A stretch of DNA of 28,232 bases from contig CAZROT010000016.1 in assembly GCA_964601895.1 (NCBI GenBank), positions 1-28,232 of the forward strand, given 5' to 3'. This DNA comes from CAZROT01 sp964601895 (GTDB lineage: Bacteria; Pseudomonadota; Gammaproteobacteria; Enterobacterales; Enterobacteriaceae). Made by a program: the position numbers and the translations under genes. The notes beneath the pieces were generated by a model. It had not been told where the DNA came from. It saw only the letters and a list, made by a program, of their open reading frames with translations, and searched no databases. Below are positions 14,439-23,920 of the stretch, piece by piece. Position 1 is the stretch's first letter. Each line of letters begins with the position of its first letter.

Positions 14439-15689
14439 TCATAATTTGTCTATTTTTATTAATAGAACAGCTCTTCCTTTCTTTTTATCCATATATTTAT
14501 TGTCTCTTTTTGTGAAGAGTTTATTCATACCAATTTTAGAAAATGTGTTCTTATTTATATTTAATCCACAAATTTCTACAAAATGTTCATAGAGAACATT
14601 TATAAAAATCCATTTGCCTCCAACATACCAATCCGGTTCGTTTTCTTTTATATGATCTATAAACATATCTATATCATTAGTAGTCGATCCTTCAGATTCG
14701 TGCACAACTAAAGTACTATTTGTTTCAGTATTGCCAATGTTACTATTTGTATTATTGCTATTAATAATGTTTATATTAATAGTATTTCCACCTATAAGCT
14801 TGCATCCATTTATATTAGATACATAGCTTAACAAAGTATCAACTGTTTTTGTAATTTCGTCTCTCTTTTGTGGTATAAGAAACATATCAGCGCCAGGTAT
14901 TTCACATAATCGTCTGGGCTCTATTTTTCCTATGTCTAGAGGATATTTTTTCTTACGCTCCTCCTCTTCTATATAATCCAATAGTTGTCTTATTAAAATT
15001 TCTTTGTCTTCATAATTTTTCACATACATACCATTAACCAGAATTTCTAAATTCTTAGTAATAGGATTTTTAAAACTTAGTATGTCTTTCTTATCCAAAG
15101 TACCGTTATATTTGCTGAAAAATTCGAAAACATAGTCTCTGATTTTAGTCAATTCTTCTTCTATTGAACCATCTATGATTATAATAATTTTTTGTGGATT
15201 TTTCTTGCTGACGACTTCATAAATTTCGTTGTCCCTTCTTAATTCAGGATAAGATGCCACTTGTCCGTGCATATATTGTTGTAAAGTATTTGGAGGATAT
15301 ACCTTAAAAATACCTGCTCGTTTGAAATAAATTACAAATGATGTTTCATCAATTTTGTTAACTATTTCAGAATATTGATTCTTCTGATAGATAGGCGTAT
15401 TATCTATCGATGATAAATCTTTTAATAGAGAAATTAGAGCATGATCTAATTCATTATACGATGCAGTATCATCTCTAAGTTTAATTAAAGATTCTAACAA
15501 ATGGTCCGGATAGTTAGAATTTCTAAATATGTTAATAAGATCATTTAATTTATCTAGTTCACTTACATGTTGTTCTACTATATCTGGAGCATGAAAAATA
15601 TCATTTTCATCGGTCAATATTATCATAGGCTCTAAATCAATATTATCTTCGTTATCAGTAATATCTTCATCTATGTCATAATCGCTCAT
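14439..15689 (-). CDS. IR-flanked paralog 3: shared core plus C-terminal winged-helix-like module
   Basis: This 416-residue protein starts at ATG 15689. It begins with an acidic Asp/Ile-rich tail (1-35), then the family core (about 65-290): DETSFVIYFKRAGIFKVYPP near 114-133, NEIYEVVSKKNPQKIIIII near 154-172. An Asn/Ile/Thr-rich linker (about 300-330) leads to a C-terminal module (about 335-416) with EPDWYVGGKW and ending in AVLLIKIDKL. It matches the end of the 1151-2443 protein and not the GIY-YIG end of 2813-4438. The core is clearly more diverged here than between the other two. Like paralog 1 it is a single gene lying between long inverted repeats, with a near-early promoter word upstream. 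The function is unknown; DNA binding by the C-terminal module is inference. Confidence 0.85.
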   Translation of the reverse strand: MSDYDIDEDITDNEDNIDLEPMIILTDENDIFHAPDIVEQHVSELDKLNDLINIFRNSNYPDHLLESLIKLRDDTASYNELDHALISLLKDLSSIDNTPIYQKNQYSEIVNKIDETSFVIYFKRAGIFKVYPPNTLQQYMHGQVASYPELRRDNEIYEVVSKKNPQKIIIIIDGSIEEELTKIRDYVFEFFSKYNGTLDKKDILSFKNPITKNLEILVNGMYVKNYEDKEILIRQLLDYIEEEERKKKYPLDIGKIEPRRLCEIPGADMFLIPQKRDEITKTVDTLLSYVSNINGCKLIGGNTININIINSNNTNSNIGNTETNSTLVVHESEGSTTNDIDMFIDHIKENEPDWYVGGKWIFINVLYEHFVEICGLNINKNTFSKIGMNKLFTKRDNKYMDKKKGRAVLLIKIDKL

Positions 15690-15735
15690 TTTTAATCAAT
15701 TATACTATATATTTTATTAATATGTAAATAACAAT

Positions 15736-15743
15736 TCAATTTA
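15736..15743 (-). promoter_or_regulatory. Near-consensus early promoter word TAAATTGA
   Basis: Read on the minus strand, TAAATTGA lies about 47 bases before the ATG at 15689, one base from the AAAATTGA consensus and at a similar distance to the exact copy before paralog 1. Confidence 0.4.
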
Positions 15744-15763
15744 ATAAACATGATTATTTTTTA

Positions 15764-15951
15764 GAAAAACACAATACTATTGTTAAATGAACATATAAAT
15801 CCCTGTTCAATTTTCCTCAACATGGTCATAAAACATTATAAAGGGCGATTTTTATAAAAAACGATAATTCTCTATCGACTTGAACATATATCACCGGAAC
15901 ACCAGTGTCAACAGGTCATAACATGTTACATTTTGGAGTTGAAAATGAAAA
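15764..15951 (-). repeat. About 190-bp imperfect inverted repeat, right arm
   Basis: This is the partner of 14220-14410. It lies upstream of paralog 3 and accounts for most of the 15690-16013 gap. Divergence between the arms contrasts with the perfect arms around paralog 1, implying an older insertion or less homogenisation. Confidence 0.9.
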
Positions 15952-16013
15952 TTATGAATTACTTTTTTAAACATTAGAAAAAAATATAATTTTTTCAACA
16001 TCTGCTCAAATCA

Positions 16014-17781
16014 TCACAATTTGCTCTCAGTAAATCCGGAAAGAGCGGTTGCCGATGCATCCGTAAGGCCATCAGGTGCCCAATTTGGCATCCACTTATA
16101 TGGAATACACGATGATTCAAAATTAAATGAACTAAAAATTTCCCAATAAAGCATATCTTCTTTTGTTTGAATTGCGTTTGCCTTATAAGAATAGATATGT
16201 CCACGTGCATCAAATCTTGAATCAGTGACTTCATTATTAGCATAGGCATGAAGGGCTTCTTTCCAGCTTGATTTACCGACAATTGACGTTGCATCACTGA
16301 AAGCATGTTTAGTTCTCCAAAGAATATCATTTGGAATAACTGTTTTAGATACTCCGGAAAATTCAGGACCATCTTCCAAAGTTAAAGATGCTTCAAATGC
16401 TTTGCGCAACATAAATTTTTCAACGCCATTATGATTTTGGGGCATAAAGTATTCTGGTGGTGACCATAGCACAAAATCTAGAATATCTTTGCCAAAGAAT
16501 GGTAATCGCAATTCGCAACCAACTGAACATACCGTGCGATCAGCGCGTAATCCATCGAAATATGTAACATCTCTAACACGTTTAATAACATGATTGCGAG
16601 CAGCTCTATGGTCAGGGGCATTTTGCCATTCGTAGTACCCCATGAAGATTTCATCAGCTAATTCGCCCGAATAAATAACCGCCATTTCAGGATGTTGGTG
16701 TTTAATTGCACGCAACAATAAATACATAGGAATTGATGCTCGGGTAGTGGTTTGATCCCAAGATTCATTGTTGTAAATTACTGTCCGTAATACATTAATA
16801 CCATCTTCATATGTGAAAATAAATTCAGTATGAATGGAATTGATATGTACGGCTACTTTACGGGCCGCGATAACATCAGATGCGTTCTTATCAAATCCAA
16901 CAGTAAATGTTCGGATTCTATGAGGAGACAGTAATTGAGCAGCAATACCACTTACTAAACTAGAATCAAGGCCTCCACTTAAAAGAAATCCAAATTCACG
17001 TTCAGGATTTAGTTTTTTTCGCATATTATCAATGATTAATTTGCGCAGTTTACCAACAGATTGTTCAAATGTTAAAACTGGTTGTTTAAATCCTAGGGTT
17101 TTAATGTATTCAAAATCATAATAAGCATTTTCAACAAATGATAAGTTAGTTATGTTTGAATTTGCAGGATAAATGATTCCTACCGTTCCACTAGGTACCG
17201 GCTTAACCAATTGAATTCCAGCAAATGCTTTTTGTTCGCTTGCTAAATATATTTCATCTTTTCCATATGGAGTAACAGCCATAAACAATGGGCGTGCCCT
17301 GATCTCATCAACGACATAATATGTATTATGTGTTTTAGTGTCATAAATAACAAATGCAAATTCGCCATCTAATCTTTTTGCGAGTTCACTTAAATGTCTT
17401 AAATTAGGTTCTTCATTGGCTTTATTTAAAATGGAACGAAACAAATGAAGCACGATTTCACAATCACTATGTGATGTTAAAGGATATTTTTCAAATGATT
17501 CTGGATCAGATTGATGTAGCTCAGCCAATAACTTTTCATAATTATAAATTTCTCCATTAACTATGCAAACAAATCTGTCTTCTTCAAAGGGTTGCATACC
17601 TGCTGCTGTAGGATCTACAATAGCAAGTCTGTGAAATCCCATCATTACATTTTTCATTGTAATATCTTATTTTTGAAGCATTTGGCCCTCTATGTTGTAA
17701 TTTTGCGAACATAGCTTCGATAGCATGTTTGTTATCTCCTTTAATCGGAAGTTTAGAAATATGAAAGAAAATTCCGCACAT
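16014..17781 (-). pseudogene. asnB: Glutamine-hydrolysing asparagine synthetase, one frameshift
   Basis: The enzyme makes asparagine from aspartate, glutamine and ATP. The N-terminal frame starts at ATG 17781 with MCGIFFH, giving the Cys2 nucleophile of the class II glutaminase, then HRGPNASKIRYYNE. The rest is in another frame: GFHRLAIVDPTAAGMQPF, NGEIYNY (about 75-81), the PP-loop SGGLDSSLVSG (about 268), YSGELADEIFMGY and ELRLPFFGKDILDFVL. Removing one A from the coding-strand A5 run at 17650-17654 joins the frames and gives 588 residues, close to the usual 550-600. All key motifs are present, although the usual SGEGSDE is SGELADE. Mimivirus also encodes this enzyme. The frameshift may be a homopolymer sequencing error, a recent mutation, or programmed slippage. 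Confidence 0.88.
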
Positions 17782-17918
17782 ATTTGTTTTTTCTTATACA
17801 TTTTAAAGTTTTAAATAAAAATTCTGTTCTAATAAATTTTGGTAAAAAAGATAAAAAAGATACAATATCATTTTAAACTCTATTCTCATTATTATATAAT
17901 TTCGATTTGTAAAATCAG

Positions 17919-20900
17919 ATGCGAAGAAATAGCACCAGTTTTCCAAAGCAAAACTTCGAGCTTTTGAAATCAATTGTTAAAGATAAAAACGATCCTTTAA
18001 GATATCACCAACGTCTTGTATACGAATATGTCCTTAAAACTCCTTGGGTACGTGGTCTTTTAATATATCACAAAATGGGTGCAGGTAAATCTATTCTTGG
18101 CAACAGCATTTGCGAAGGATTTATTCAACAAGAAAGTGATCGTAAAATTATATTTATGGCCTCTAAATCATTACATAATAATTTCCGAGATAGCATTGCC
18201 CAATATCGTAACAAAGTCGCAGAATCTGAAGGAAAACCTATAACCGATTCAACAGAACATATAAATACACATTATCAATTTATTTCATTAAATGCCTCAA
18301 ATATGTTAACTCAAGTACATCGTGCTATTAAGAAAGATACTGAAATGAATGCATTTGATGATGGAGTTATAACTGCCGATGATGCTGAAGAATTTGCAAA
18401 ATTAGAACAAATAGGAGATTTAGAACATTCAGTATTGGTTATTGATGAAGCACATAACTTATTTAATTCTATCTCAAATGGATCAAAAAATGCCGCTGGT
18501 TTGTATCATTTAATTATGAAAGCAAAAGATATCAAAGTTATATTGCTTACGGGATCTCCTATTGTTAATGATCCATTTGAATTAGCGATTGCAATGAATA
18601 TGATTGCAGGACCACTTGGTGATCATACATTATTTGGAGAAGATTATCTTGATTTTACTAAGTATTTTATAGGTATTTCAACTAATGAAGAACCATCTGA
18701 TGATACAAATGATTTAACTGCATCAGTTCGACGAACATTTATTCAGCATAAAGACAAATTTGTTAACAGAATTGTTGGTTTAGTGTCATATTATGGCGCT
18801 GATGATGCATCACAACGTGCTTTGTATCCTGAACAATTACCAATAATTATTGATAGAGTTCCCATGTCTGGACGACAATATGCCGCGTACATTACAGCGC
18901 GTGATCGAGAAATTGAAGAAACTCAAAGAGGTGCAAAATTTTCTGTAGCACGAGCACCATTGCAAAAACCGCAAGGTATGAGTTCTTCGTATCGAGTAAG
19001 ATCTCGCCAATTAAGTAATTTCCTATTTCCAGATTATGCCTCGAAAACTTGGAAAAATCCTAAAGGATATTTACTTTATGAAAAATATCTTGATAAGATA
19101 CAAGATGTAAATTTGCGTGATTTAGGAAGTAGCGCATTTTCTGGAGGAAAAGATGACGAAACCAAAATGGGATTGGAAATTTGGTCTCCAAAAATCCTTA
19201 AAATGCTACATAATATTCAAAGGCATTGCCCCTTTACGTTCATTGAAGAAAAGCTTAGCAAAAAAGGCAGTAATGAAAATATAGGAAACATCGATGATGA
19301 AACTAACAAAAAGCTGCAAGTGTATAAACAATTCTCTGTTGTTGCCAGACCACTTATACGTGATGATTTGGAAAAAATAGAAAAAATTCATAATACAGAA
19401 TTTAAAGACAAGTTTCAGATGCCAGGGAAAAACGCAATTGGATTTGTTGCAATTGCAGATAAACAAATAATAACATATATGATTATCGAACCCGAAAAAT
19501 CAAAAAATTCAAAAACAGGTCATATAAAATATATGCGGACAAGAAAACAATATCGTGGCAGAGGAATAGCTACAATGTTATTAATGCTTGCATTTGATAA
19601 ATTCACAAGACTTACGGCATCTATGGAAAAAGACTATGCTGCAAAATATGGTTATGAAACATACACGAAATTGAATTTTAATGTTGTTCGTGAAGACAGT
19701 AAACATATTCATTTTGAATATAATGCAGATTTACAAAAAATTGGGGGAGTTCAAGAGTATAAACAAGTAACACTTATAGCTCGGCCGATCGAAGAAGGTG
19801 ATTTAGCTAAAATAGAAGAAATTCATAATACAGAATTTAAAGATAAATATGTGGCTCCTAAAAAGAATTATGTAGGATACGTTGCGCTTGCTGATAATAA
19901 TATAGTTTCTTATTTAATTATAGAGCCTGAAACAAATTCTGGTCATATAAAATATATGCGCTCCAGAAAACAGTATCGTGGTAGAGGAATTGCGACAATG
20001 CTATTAACAATTGCATTTGATGATTTTAACATTTTAACCGCCGAAATAACACATGAATATGCCAAAAAATACGGATATGAAACATATACACGGTTGAACT
20101 TTAAAGTAATTAATAAAGACAATGATTTCATTTATTTCAAACATGTTAATCCAAAAAAAGGAGGTAGTGATTATGTTATTTCGCAAATGACAAGAAATGA
20201 AATTCCAGATGCACTTGAAATATACAAAAAAATCTATGAATCTCCACCAGAAGTTGACTTCACAGATTCAGATGTAAAAGTATATTTATCCAAAAAAGGA
20301 GAAAACATAGAAGGAATTGGTATAATTAAACCAGGATATGCAGCTATTAATAAAACACGATCAGACTCTAATTATATCATAGGCATAGCTTCTCTTGGAG
20401 ATTCCGAATGTTTAGAAGAGTTAGTTGATAGAATACAAAAAGATCATCCGAAAATTTATCTTAAACTTGACAAAACTATTCCACAATCGGGCATCATGAA
20501 AACAGTATATGAAAATCGTGAATTCTATGTATACCGTGAATCCGATGGATATTGGTATTTAAGACACATCATGGGTGCCAAAGAAAAAGCAGCTAAACCT
20601 AAAAAGGCTGGATTGGGTCCCGGATTAATCTATTCACAGTTTATTGATTCTGGAGTGAAACTTGTTGGCCGAGCATTGCAAGCACATGGGTTCACAGAAA
20701 TTAAGGACTTAAATGACGCTTTAAAACATAAAAAGGGCGCAGCATTCGCGATTATTTCAGGCCAAGTTGACACTGATGTGCGTTCCGAAATCGTAAAAAT
20801 CTTTAATTCTGAAGAAAATAAACATGGCGAACATTTAGCAATTCTTCTAGTAACATCAACTGGTGCAGAAGGTCTTGATTTAAAAAATATCCGACATATT

Positions 20901-21548
20901 CATGTTATGGAACCATATTGGCATTGGGCCCGCATAGCGCAAGTATTAGCCAGAGGTGTACGAATGGGCAGTCATTTAGCTCTTCCAGAATCTGAAAGAA
21001 ATGTACAACCTTATATTTATCTATCGGATTATCCACCAGCTGACATTATTAGTAAACTTAAAGAAATTGAGCATATTCAAAAGCAAATGGCAAAGGAAGA
21101 TACTACAGATGTAACTTTATATAAGAAAAGTGTTAACAATCAAAAATTAATAGATTCCTTTTTGGAAGCTGCCCAAGAAGCTAGTATTGATTGTCCTATA
21201 CATTATGGAGATCCGAGTTCTAAAAAAGATAATTCTAAACATTGTCTTATGTGTATGCCAACCGATGAACCTTTGTTTATAGATGATTTAGACAAAGACA
21301 TTAAGACACCTTCAAGATGTCAACCGTTAACAGAAAAAACAGTGAAAGCAAAGTCCGTTACTATTACTATTAAGAATGATAAAGGAGAAACTACTGAGAA
21401 AGAATTTATGTATTCTATAGATAATAAAACTATTACGATCTTTGAATTTATGCCTGATGTCGGTGCATATAGTCCAATGTATGAAAATCATCCTCTATAT
21501 GATGATTTAGAAGCGTCTATTCGAAAAAAAGAAAAACTGAAACATTAA
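17919..21548 (+). CDS. D6/D11-type SF2 helicase/ATPase with tandem GNAT domains inserted between its RecA lobes
   Basis: This 1209-residue protein has helicase lobe 1 at about 25-380: Walker A HKMGAGKSIL (51-60), DEAH (176-179) and TGSP (211-214). Lobe 2 is at about 900-1060: LIYSQF (903-908), TSTGAEGLDL (979-988) and QVLARGVRMGSH (1008-1019). The layout fits the poxvirus D6/D11-like NTPases of early transcription. Between the lobes lie two closely similar GNAT domains (about 467-602 and 613-742), each with the acetyl-CoA motif RKQYRGRGIATMLL. A third, degenerate copy (about 750-873) lacks that motif. Gly-Gly dipeptides precede each unit (409-410, 609-610, 748-749). Cysteines near 1092-1134 could bind zinc. 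The ATPase assignment is firm; acetyltransferase activity and its substrate are inference. The next gene starts 16 bases downstream. Confidence 0.9.
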   Translation: MRRNSTSFPKQNFELLKSIVKDKNDPLRYHQRLVYEYVLKTPWVRGLLIYHKMGAGKSILGNSICEGFIQQESDRKIIFMASKSLHNNFRDSIAQYRNKVAESEGKPITDSTEHINTHYQFISLNASNMLTQVHRAIKKDTEMNAFDDGVITADDAEEFAKLEQIGDLEHSVLVIDEAHNLFNSISNGSKNAAGLYHLIMKAKDIKVILLTGSPIVNDPFELAIAMNMIAGPLGDHTLFGEDYLDFTKYFIGISTNEEPSDDTNDLTASVRRTFIQHKDKFVNRIVGLVSYYGADDASQRALYPEQLPIIIDRVPMSGRQYAAYITARDREIEETQRGAKFSVARAPLQKPQGMSSSYRVRSRQLSNFLFPDYASKTWKNPKGYLLYEKYLDKIQDVNLRDLGSSAFSGGKDDETKMGLEIWSPKILKMLHNIQRHCPFTFIEEKLSKKGSNENIGNIDDETNKKLQVYKQFSVVARPLIRDDLEKIEKIHNTEFKDKFQMPGKNAIGFVAIADKQIITYMIIEPEKSKNSKTGHIKYMRTRKQYRGRGIATMLLMLAFDKFTRLTASMEKDYAAKYGYETYTKLNFNVVREDSKHIHFEYNADLQKIGGVQEYKQVTLIARPIEEGDLAKIEEIHNTEFKDKYVAPKKNYVGYVALADNNIVSYLIIEPETNSGHIKYMRSRKQYRGRGIATMLLTIAFDDFNILTAEITHEYAKKYGYETYTRLNFKVINKDNDFIYFKHVNPKKGGSDYVISQMTRNEIPDALEIYKKIYESPPEVDFTDSDVKVYLSKKGENIEGIGIIKPGYAAINKTRSDSNYIIGIASLGDSECLEELVDRIQKDHPKIYLKLDKTIPQSGIMKTVYENREFYVYRESDGYWYLRHIMGAKEKAAKPKKAGLGPGLIYSQFIDSGVKLVGRALQAHGFTEIKDLNDALKHKKGAAFAIISGQVDTDVRSEIVKIFNSEENKHGEHLAILLVTSTGAEGLDLKNIRHIHVMEPYWHWARIAQVLARGVRMGSHLALPESERNVQPYIYLSDYPPADIISKLKEIEHIQKQMAKEDTTDVTLYKKSVNNQKLIDSFLEAAQEASIDCPIHYGDPSSKKDNSKHCLMCMPTDEPLFIDDLDKDIKTPSRCQPLTEKTVKAKSVTITIKNDKGETTEKEFMYSIDNKTITIFEFMPDVGAYSPMYENHPLYDDLEASIRKKEKLKH

Positions 21549-21564
21549 AAAAGTAAAAACAGAG

Positions 21565-21879
21565 ATGTCTAAAAATTTAAAAAATTTAAAAAAATTAAAG
21601 CGTGTCAGATTTGGAGATGTTGATATATCTGAAGTAAAAAAGGATAAAGGACGTTTAGTATATCGTAGACATTTGAAGGAAAAAAAGAATAGAAATCTCC
21701 ATTCTATTGAAAGTCATATGCGCGATAATCATTTACTTAGAAAACAAGAATACTTAGAGCTTATATCTTCTAAATCGAAATATGTGAGAGCTAATGATTT
21801 GAGAATAGGATTTATGGAGACAATTTGTTACGATATGTTTAATTTGTCTTCTAATAAAAGACTAAGAATTGTGTATTAG
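21565..21879 (+). CDS. Small basic protein of unknown function
   Basis: This 104-residue protein starts at ATG 21565 and ends in TAG. It is strongly basic, with clustered Lys/Arg at the N-terminus (NLKKLKRVRFGD, VYRRHLKEKKNRN), and an Arg/His-rich middle. It has no membrane segment or Cys. It lies 16 bases after the helicase gene, so both may share a transcript, and an 11-bp tandem repeat follows it. The charge suggests nucleic-acid binding, which is inference only. Confidence 0.7.
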   Translation: MSKNLKNLKKLKRVRFGDVDISEVKKDKGRLVYRRHLKEKKNRNLHSIESHMRDNHLLRKQEYLELISSKSKYVRANDLRIGFMETICYDMFNLSSNKRLRIVY

Positions 21880-21898
21880 ATGTATTTTTTGTTTTTGT

Positions 21899-21931
21899 AA
21901 AAAATTAAGAAAAAATTAAGAAAAAATTAAG
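21899..21931 (+). repeat. 11-bp tandem repeat, three perfect copies
   Basis: The unit AAAAAATTAAG occurs at 21899-21909, 21910-21920 and 21921-21931, twenty bases after the stop of the small basic protein gene and 50 bases before the next start. Confidence 0.95.
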
Positions 21932-21981
21932 AAATATAATATAGAGTTGTTTATCTTAGCTTTTCAAACTTTTTCGAAAAA

Positions 21982-23877
21982 ATGGACACCCTTAAAAAAG
22001 CAAAAGATAAATATAAATTAGCCACATCTGTCATTGATTTAGCGACAGTTTTGTCAAATAAGGCTATGGAATTAATTAATAACAAAGTACTATCCAATGC
22101 AGAACGTGTAAACAAAGAAATAGCAGCTGGTAACATAGACAAAGTGAAGAAATTCGGCACAGTTTACGTAGATGTTCTCAAAAATTATATGACTATTGCG
22201 TCAACTATGAATTTATTGATTGCAGATAGTCACTCAGCTACATACGAACGTAAAACAATTCTTAGAGCATTATTAAAATTAATAGACGCTAAAACATCTA
22301 AAAACGACGAAAAAGTTACATATGTACTAGGAAAGATTATATCATTTGAAAAACATGTGGAAAATTCTGCAAAATATTTAGTTACATTAAGCAATGCAAT
22401 TCGTCCAGTTGTTGGAGGTAATGAAACCGCACCATCCGAAACACCTCAGCCCATCAAAAATCTAGCGGATGTTTCCGGAATTTTACTAGAAATGAGCCGC
22501 AAAATAGAAATGGCACTAGCCGAAATTAGGTTGGTCGATAAATCATTAGTTAAGTTACTTGAGAAAAAAGGAGGATCCCTTGAACATTTACGTACTAATG
22601 AATTCCAACAATTACATTCTGCAACTAGAGATAAATTAATTAAAGGTGGTGTAGATGTTGATGCCAGACGTATTAAGCAAAAGGTAAAAATTATTGGAGG
22701 TGCTGAAGATGATGTTTATATCGGGGGTTCAGCACTTGATCAAGATTTAGAAGTTAAAACTATATGGGTAGAATCATACAAACATGATCTTTTAGCTATG
22801 CGTGAAAATCCTAAATATAAGAGTATGATGCAAAAGCGCCTTTTTGATACATTTAAAGTTGGTTCAGCTGAGGAGTTAGAAAGTTTTGCAAAATCTGATG
22901 ATGCTGATTTTGTAGATAAGATTTCTAAAGATAGCGGTTTAGATAGTTTACTTCAAAAACAAATAGAATCTATTTTAGTAAATGGAAAACTACAGCAATT
23001 TTTGGCATATTATGTTAGACACAGAAATAAATATGCTCCATCTAAAACCGAATTGAAATCTGAGGCTTTTGTAATGGGCGATGAAGTTGCATCATTCTCG
23101 TTTTCAGCATTGACGCTAAAAGATGATTACATTAATTTGAATTTAACTCTTACTGAAGACGCATCTATTGGCGAAAAATTGCAATATATAGTTGATTTTG
23201 TAAAAATAGTTATGGATGCATTAAATAAAGTAGATATATGCGGTATTGAAAATAAAGCTCGAATTTGTTTTGCGAATATTAACGAAATTCGTACGGCTGA
23301 GCAGTTAAATATTGTAATGGAAGAAATAGATGCTTTGATGGCAGATATTGAAAAAAATAAGGAGTTTCTGTTAGAGAGGAAAAGAATAAAAATGGAAATT
23401 CTTAAACTTGCTGATGAGTTAATTGAACCAGAAGGAATTTTCGTCAAGCCTAAAAAACCAATACTAAATAGTCATAATATTGAAGACATAGCAAATCATG
23501 CATTGGAAAAACAACTTGCTTTTCGGCAAATATTAGGTGCAGCTGAACAAACTTTCAATGATCAAGCCAATACATTAGCAAATTTGTTTAAATCCATGGA
23601 TAGTCTGGCTTCAACAGAAAATTTAGATACTTGTTTATATAAATCTATTAATTTTACATGTGCTGCTGTTTATGTAGATGTTTTGCCAAAAGTTTTAGCA
23701 AAAAGATTCGCAGGTAAACCAGGCGCTGAAAATCGTTCCAAAATCGAAACATATCATAAATATTTGGCAGATAAAACAAAATTACCGTCATTGTATACAA
23801 AAGCTGATAGCGGTCGCCGATTAGATTTATCTGCCGTTAGAAAATTGGCAATACAGTTAGTGGATCCATCCGAATAA
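21982..23877 (+). CDS. 631-residue helical protein with a Gly-Gly-rich segment, candidate virion protease substrate
   Basis: The frame is ATG-started and the protein is predominantly helical with no membrane segment. Five Gly-Gly dipeptides are confined to residues 145-249 (VVGG-N, KKGG-S, IKGG-V, IIGG-A, YIGG-S), and none occurs in the last 380 residues. In ASFV, polyproteins are cut after Gly-Gly by an Ulp1-like protease. A protease of that class is encoded 2.3 kb away (26137-27024), so this protein is a reasonable substrate; that is inference. The C-terminal half contains further helical stretches (ERKRIKMEILKLADELI). I do not recognise a named family. A core or scaffold protein is the best guess. 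Confidence 0.8.
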   Translation: MDTLKKAKDKYKLATSVIDLATVLSNKAMELINNKVLSNAERVNKEIAAGNIDKVKKFGTVYVDVLKNYMTIASTMNLLIADSHSATYERKTILRALLKLIDAKTSKNDEKVTYVLGKIISFEKHVENSAKYLVTLSNAIRPVVGGNETAPSETPQPIKNLADVSGILLEMSRKIEMALAEIRLVDKSLVKLLEKKGGSLEHLRTNEFQQLHSATRDKLIKGGVDVDARRIKQKVKIIGGAEDDVYIGGSALDQDLEVKTIWVESYKHDLLAMRENPKYKSMMQKRLFDTFKVGSAEELESFAKSDDADFVDKISKDSGLDSLLQKQIESILVNGKLQQFLAYYVRHRNKYAPSKTELKSEAFVMGDEVASFSFSALTLKDDYINLNLTLTEDASIGEKLQYIVDFVKIVMDALNKVDICGIENKARICFANINEIRTAEQLNIVMEEIDALMADIEKNKEFLLERKRIKMEILKLADELIEPEGIFVKPKKPILNSHNIEDIANHALEKQLAFRQILGAAEQTFNDQANTLANLFKSMDSLASTENLDTCLYKSINFTCAAVYVDVLPKVLAKRFAGKPGAENRSKIETYHKYLADKTKLPSLYTKADSGRRLDLSAVRKLAIQLVDPSE

Positions 23878-23920
23878 ATAAAAAAAGAAATTTGATTCTT
23901 ATTTTTTTGTAAAATACATA

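Noticed and set aside
15995..16372. Minus-strand frame overlapping the 3' end of asparagine synthetase
   Set aside because: The synthetase frame is supported by motifs; this frame is a shadow rich in His, Met and Gln.
21565..21879. Small basic protein as a histone or ribosomal protein
   Set aside because: It is basic but shows no histone-fold pattern and no ribosomal protein signature.
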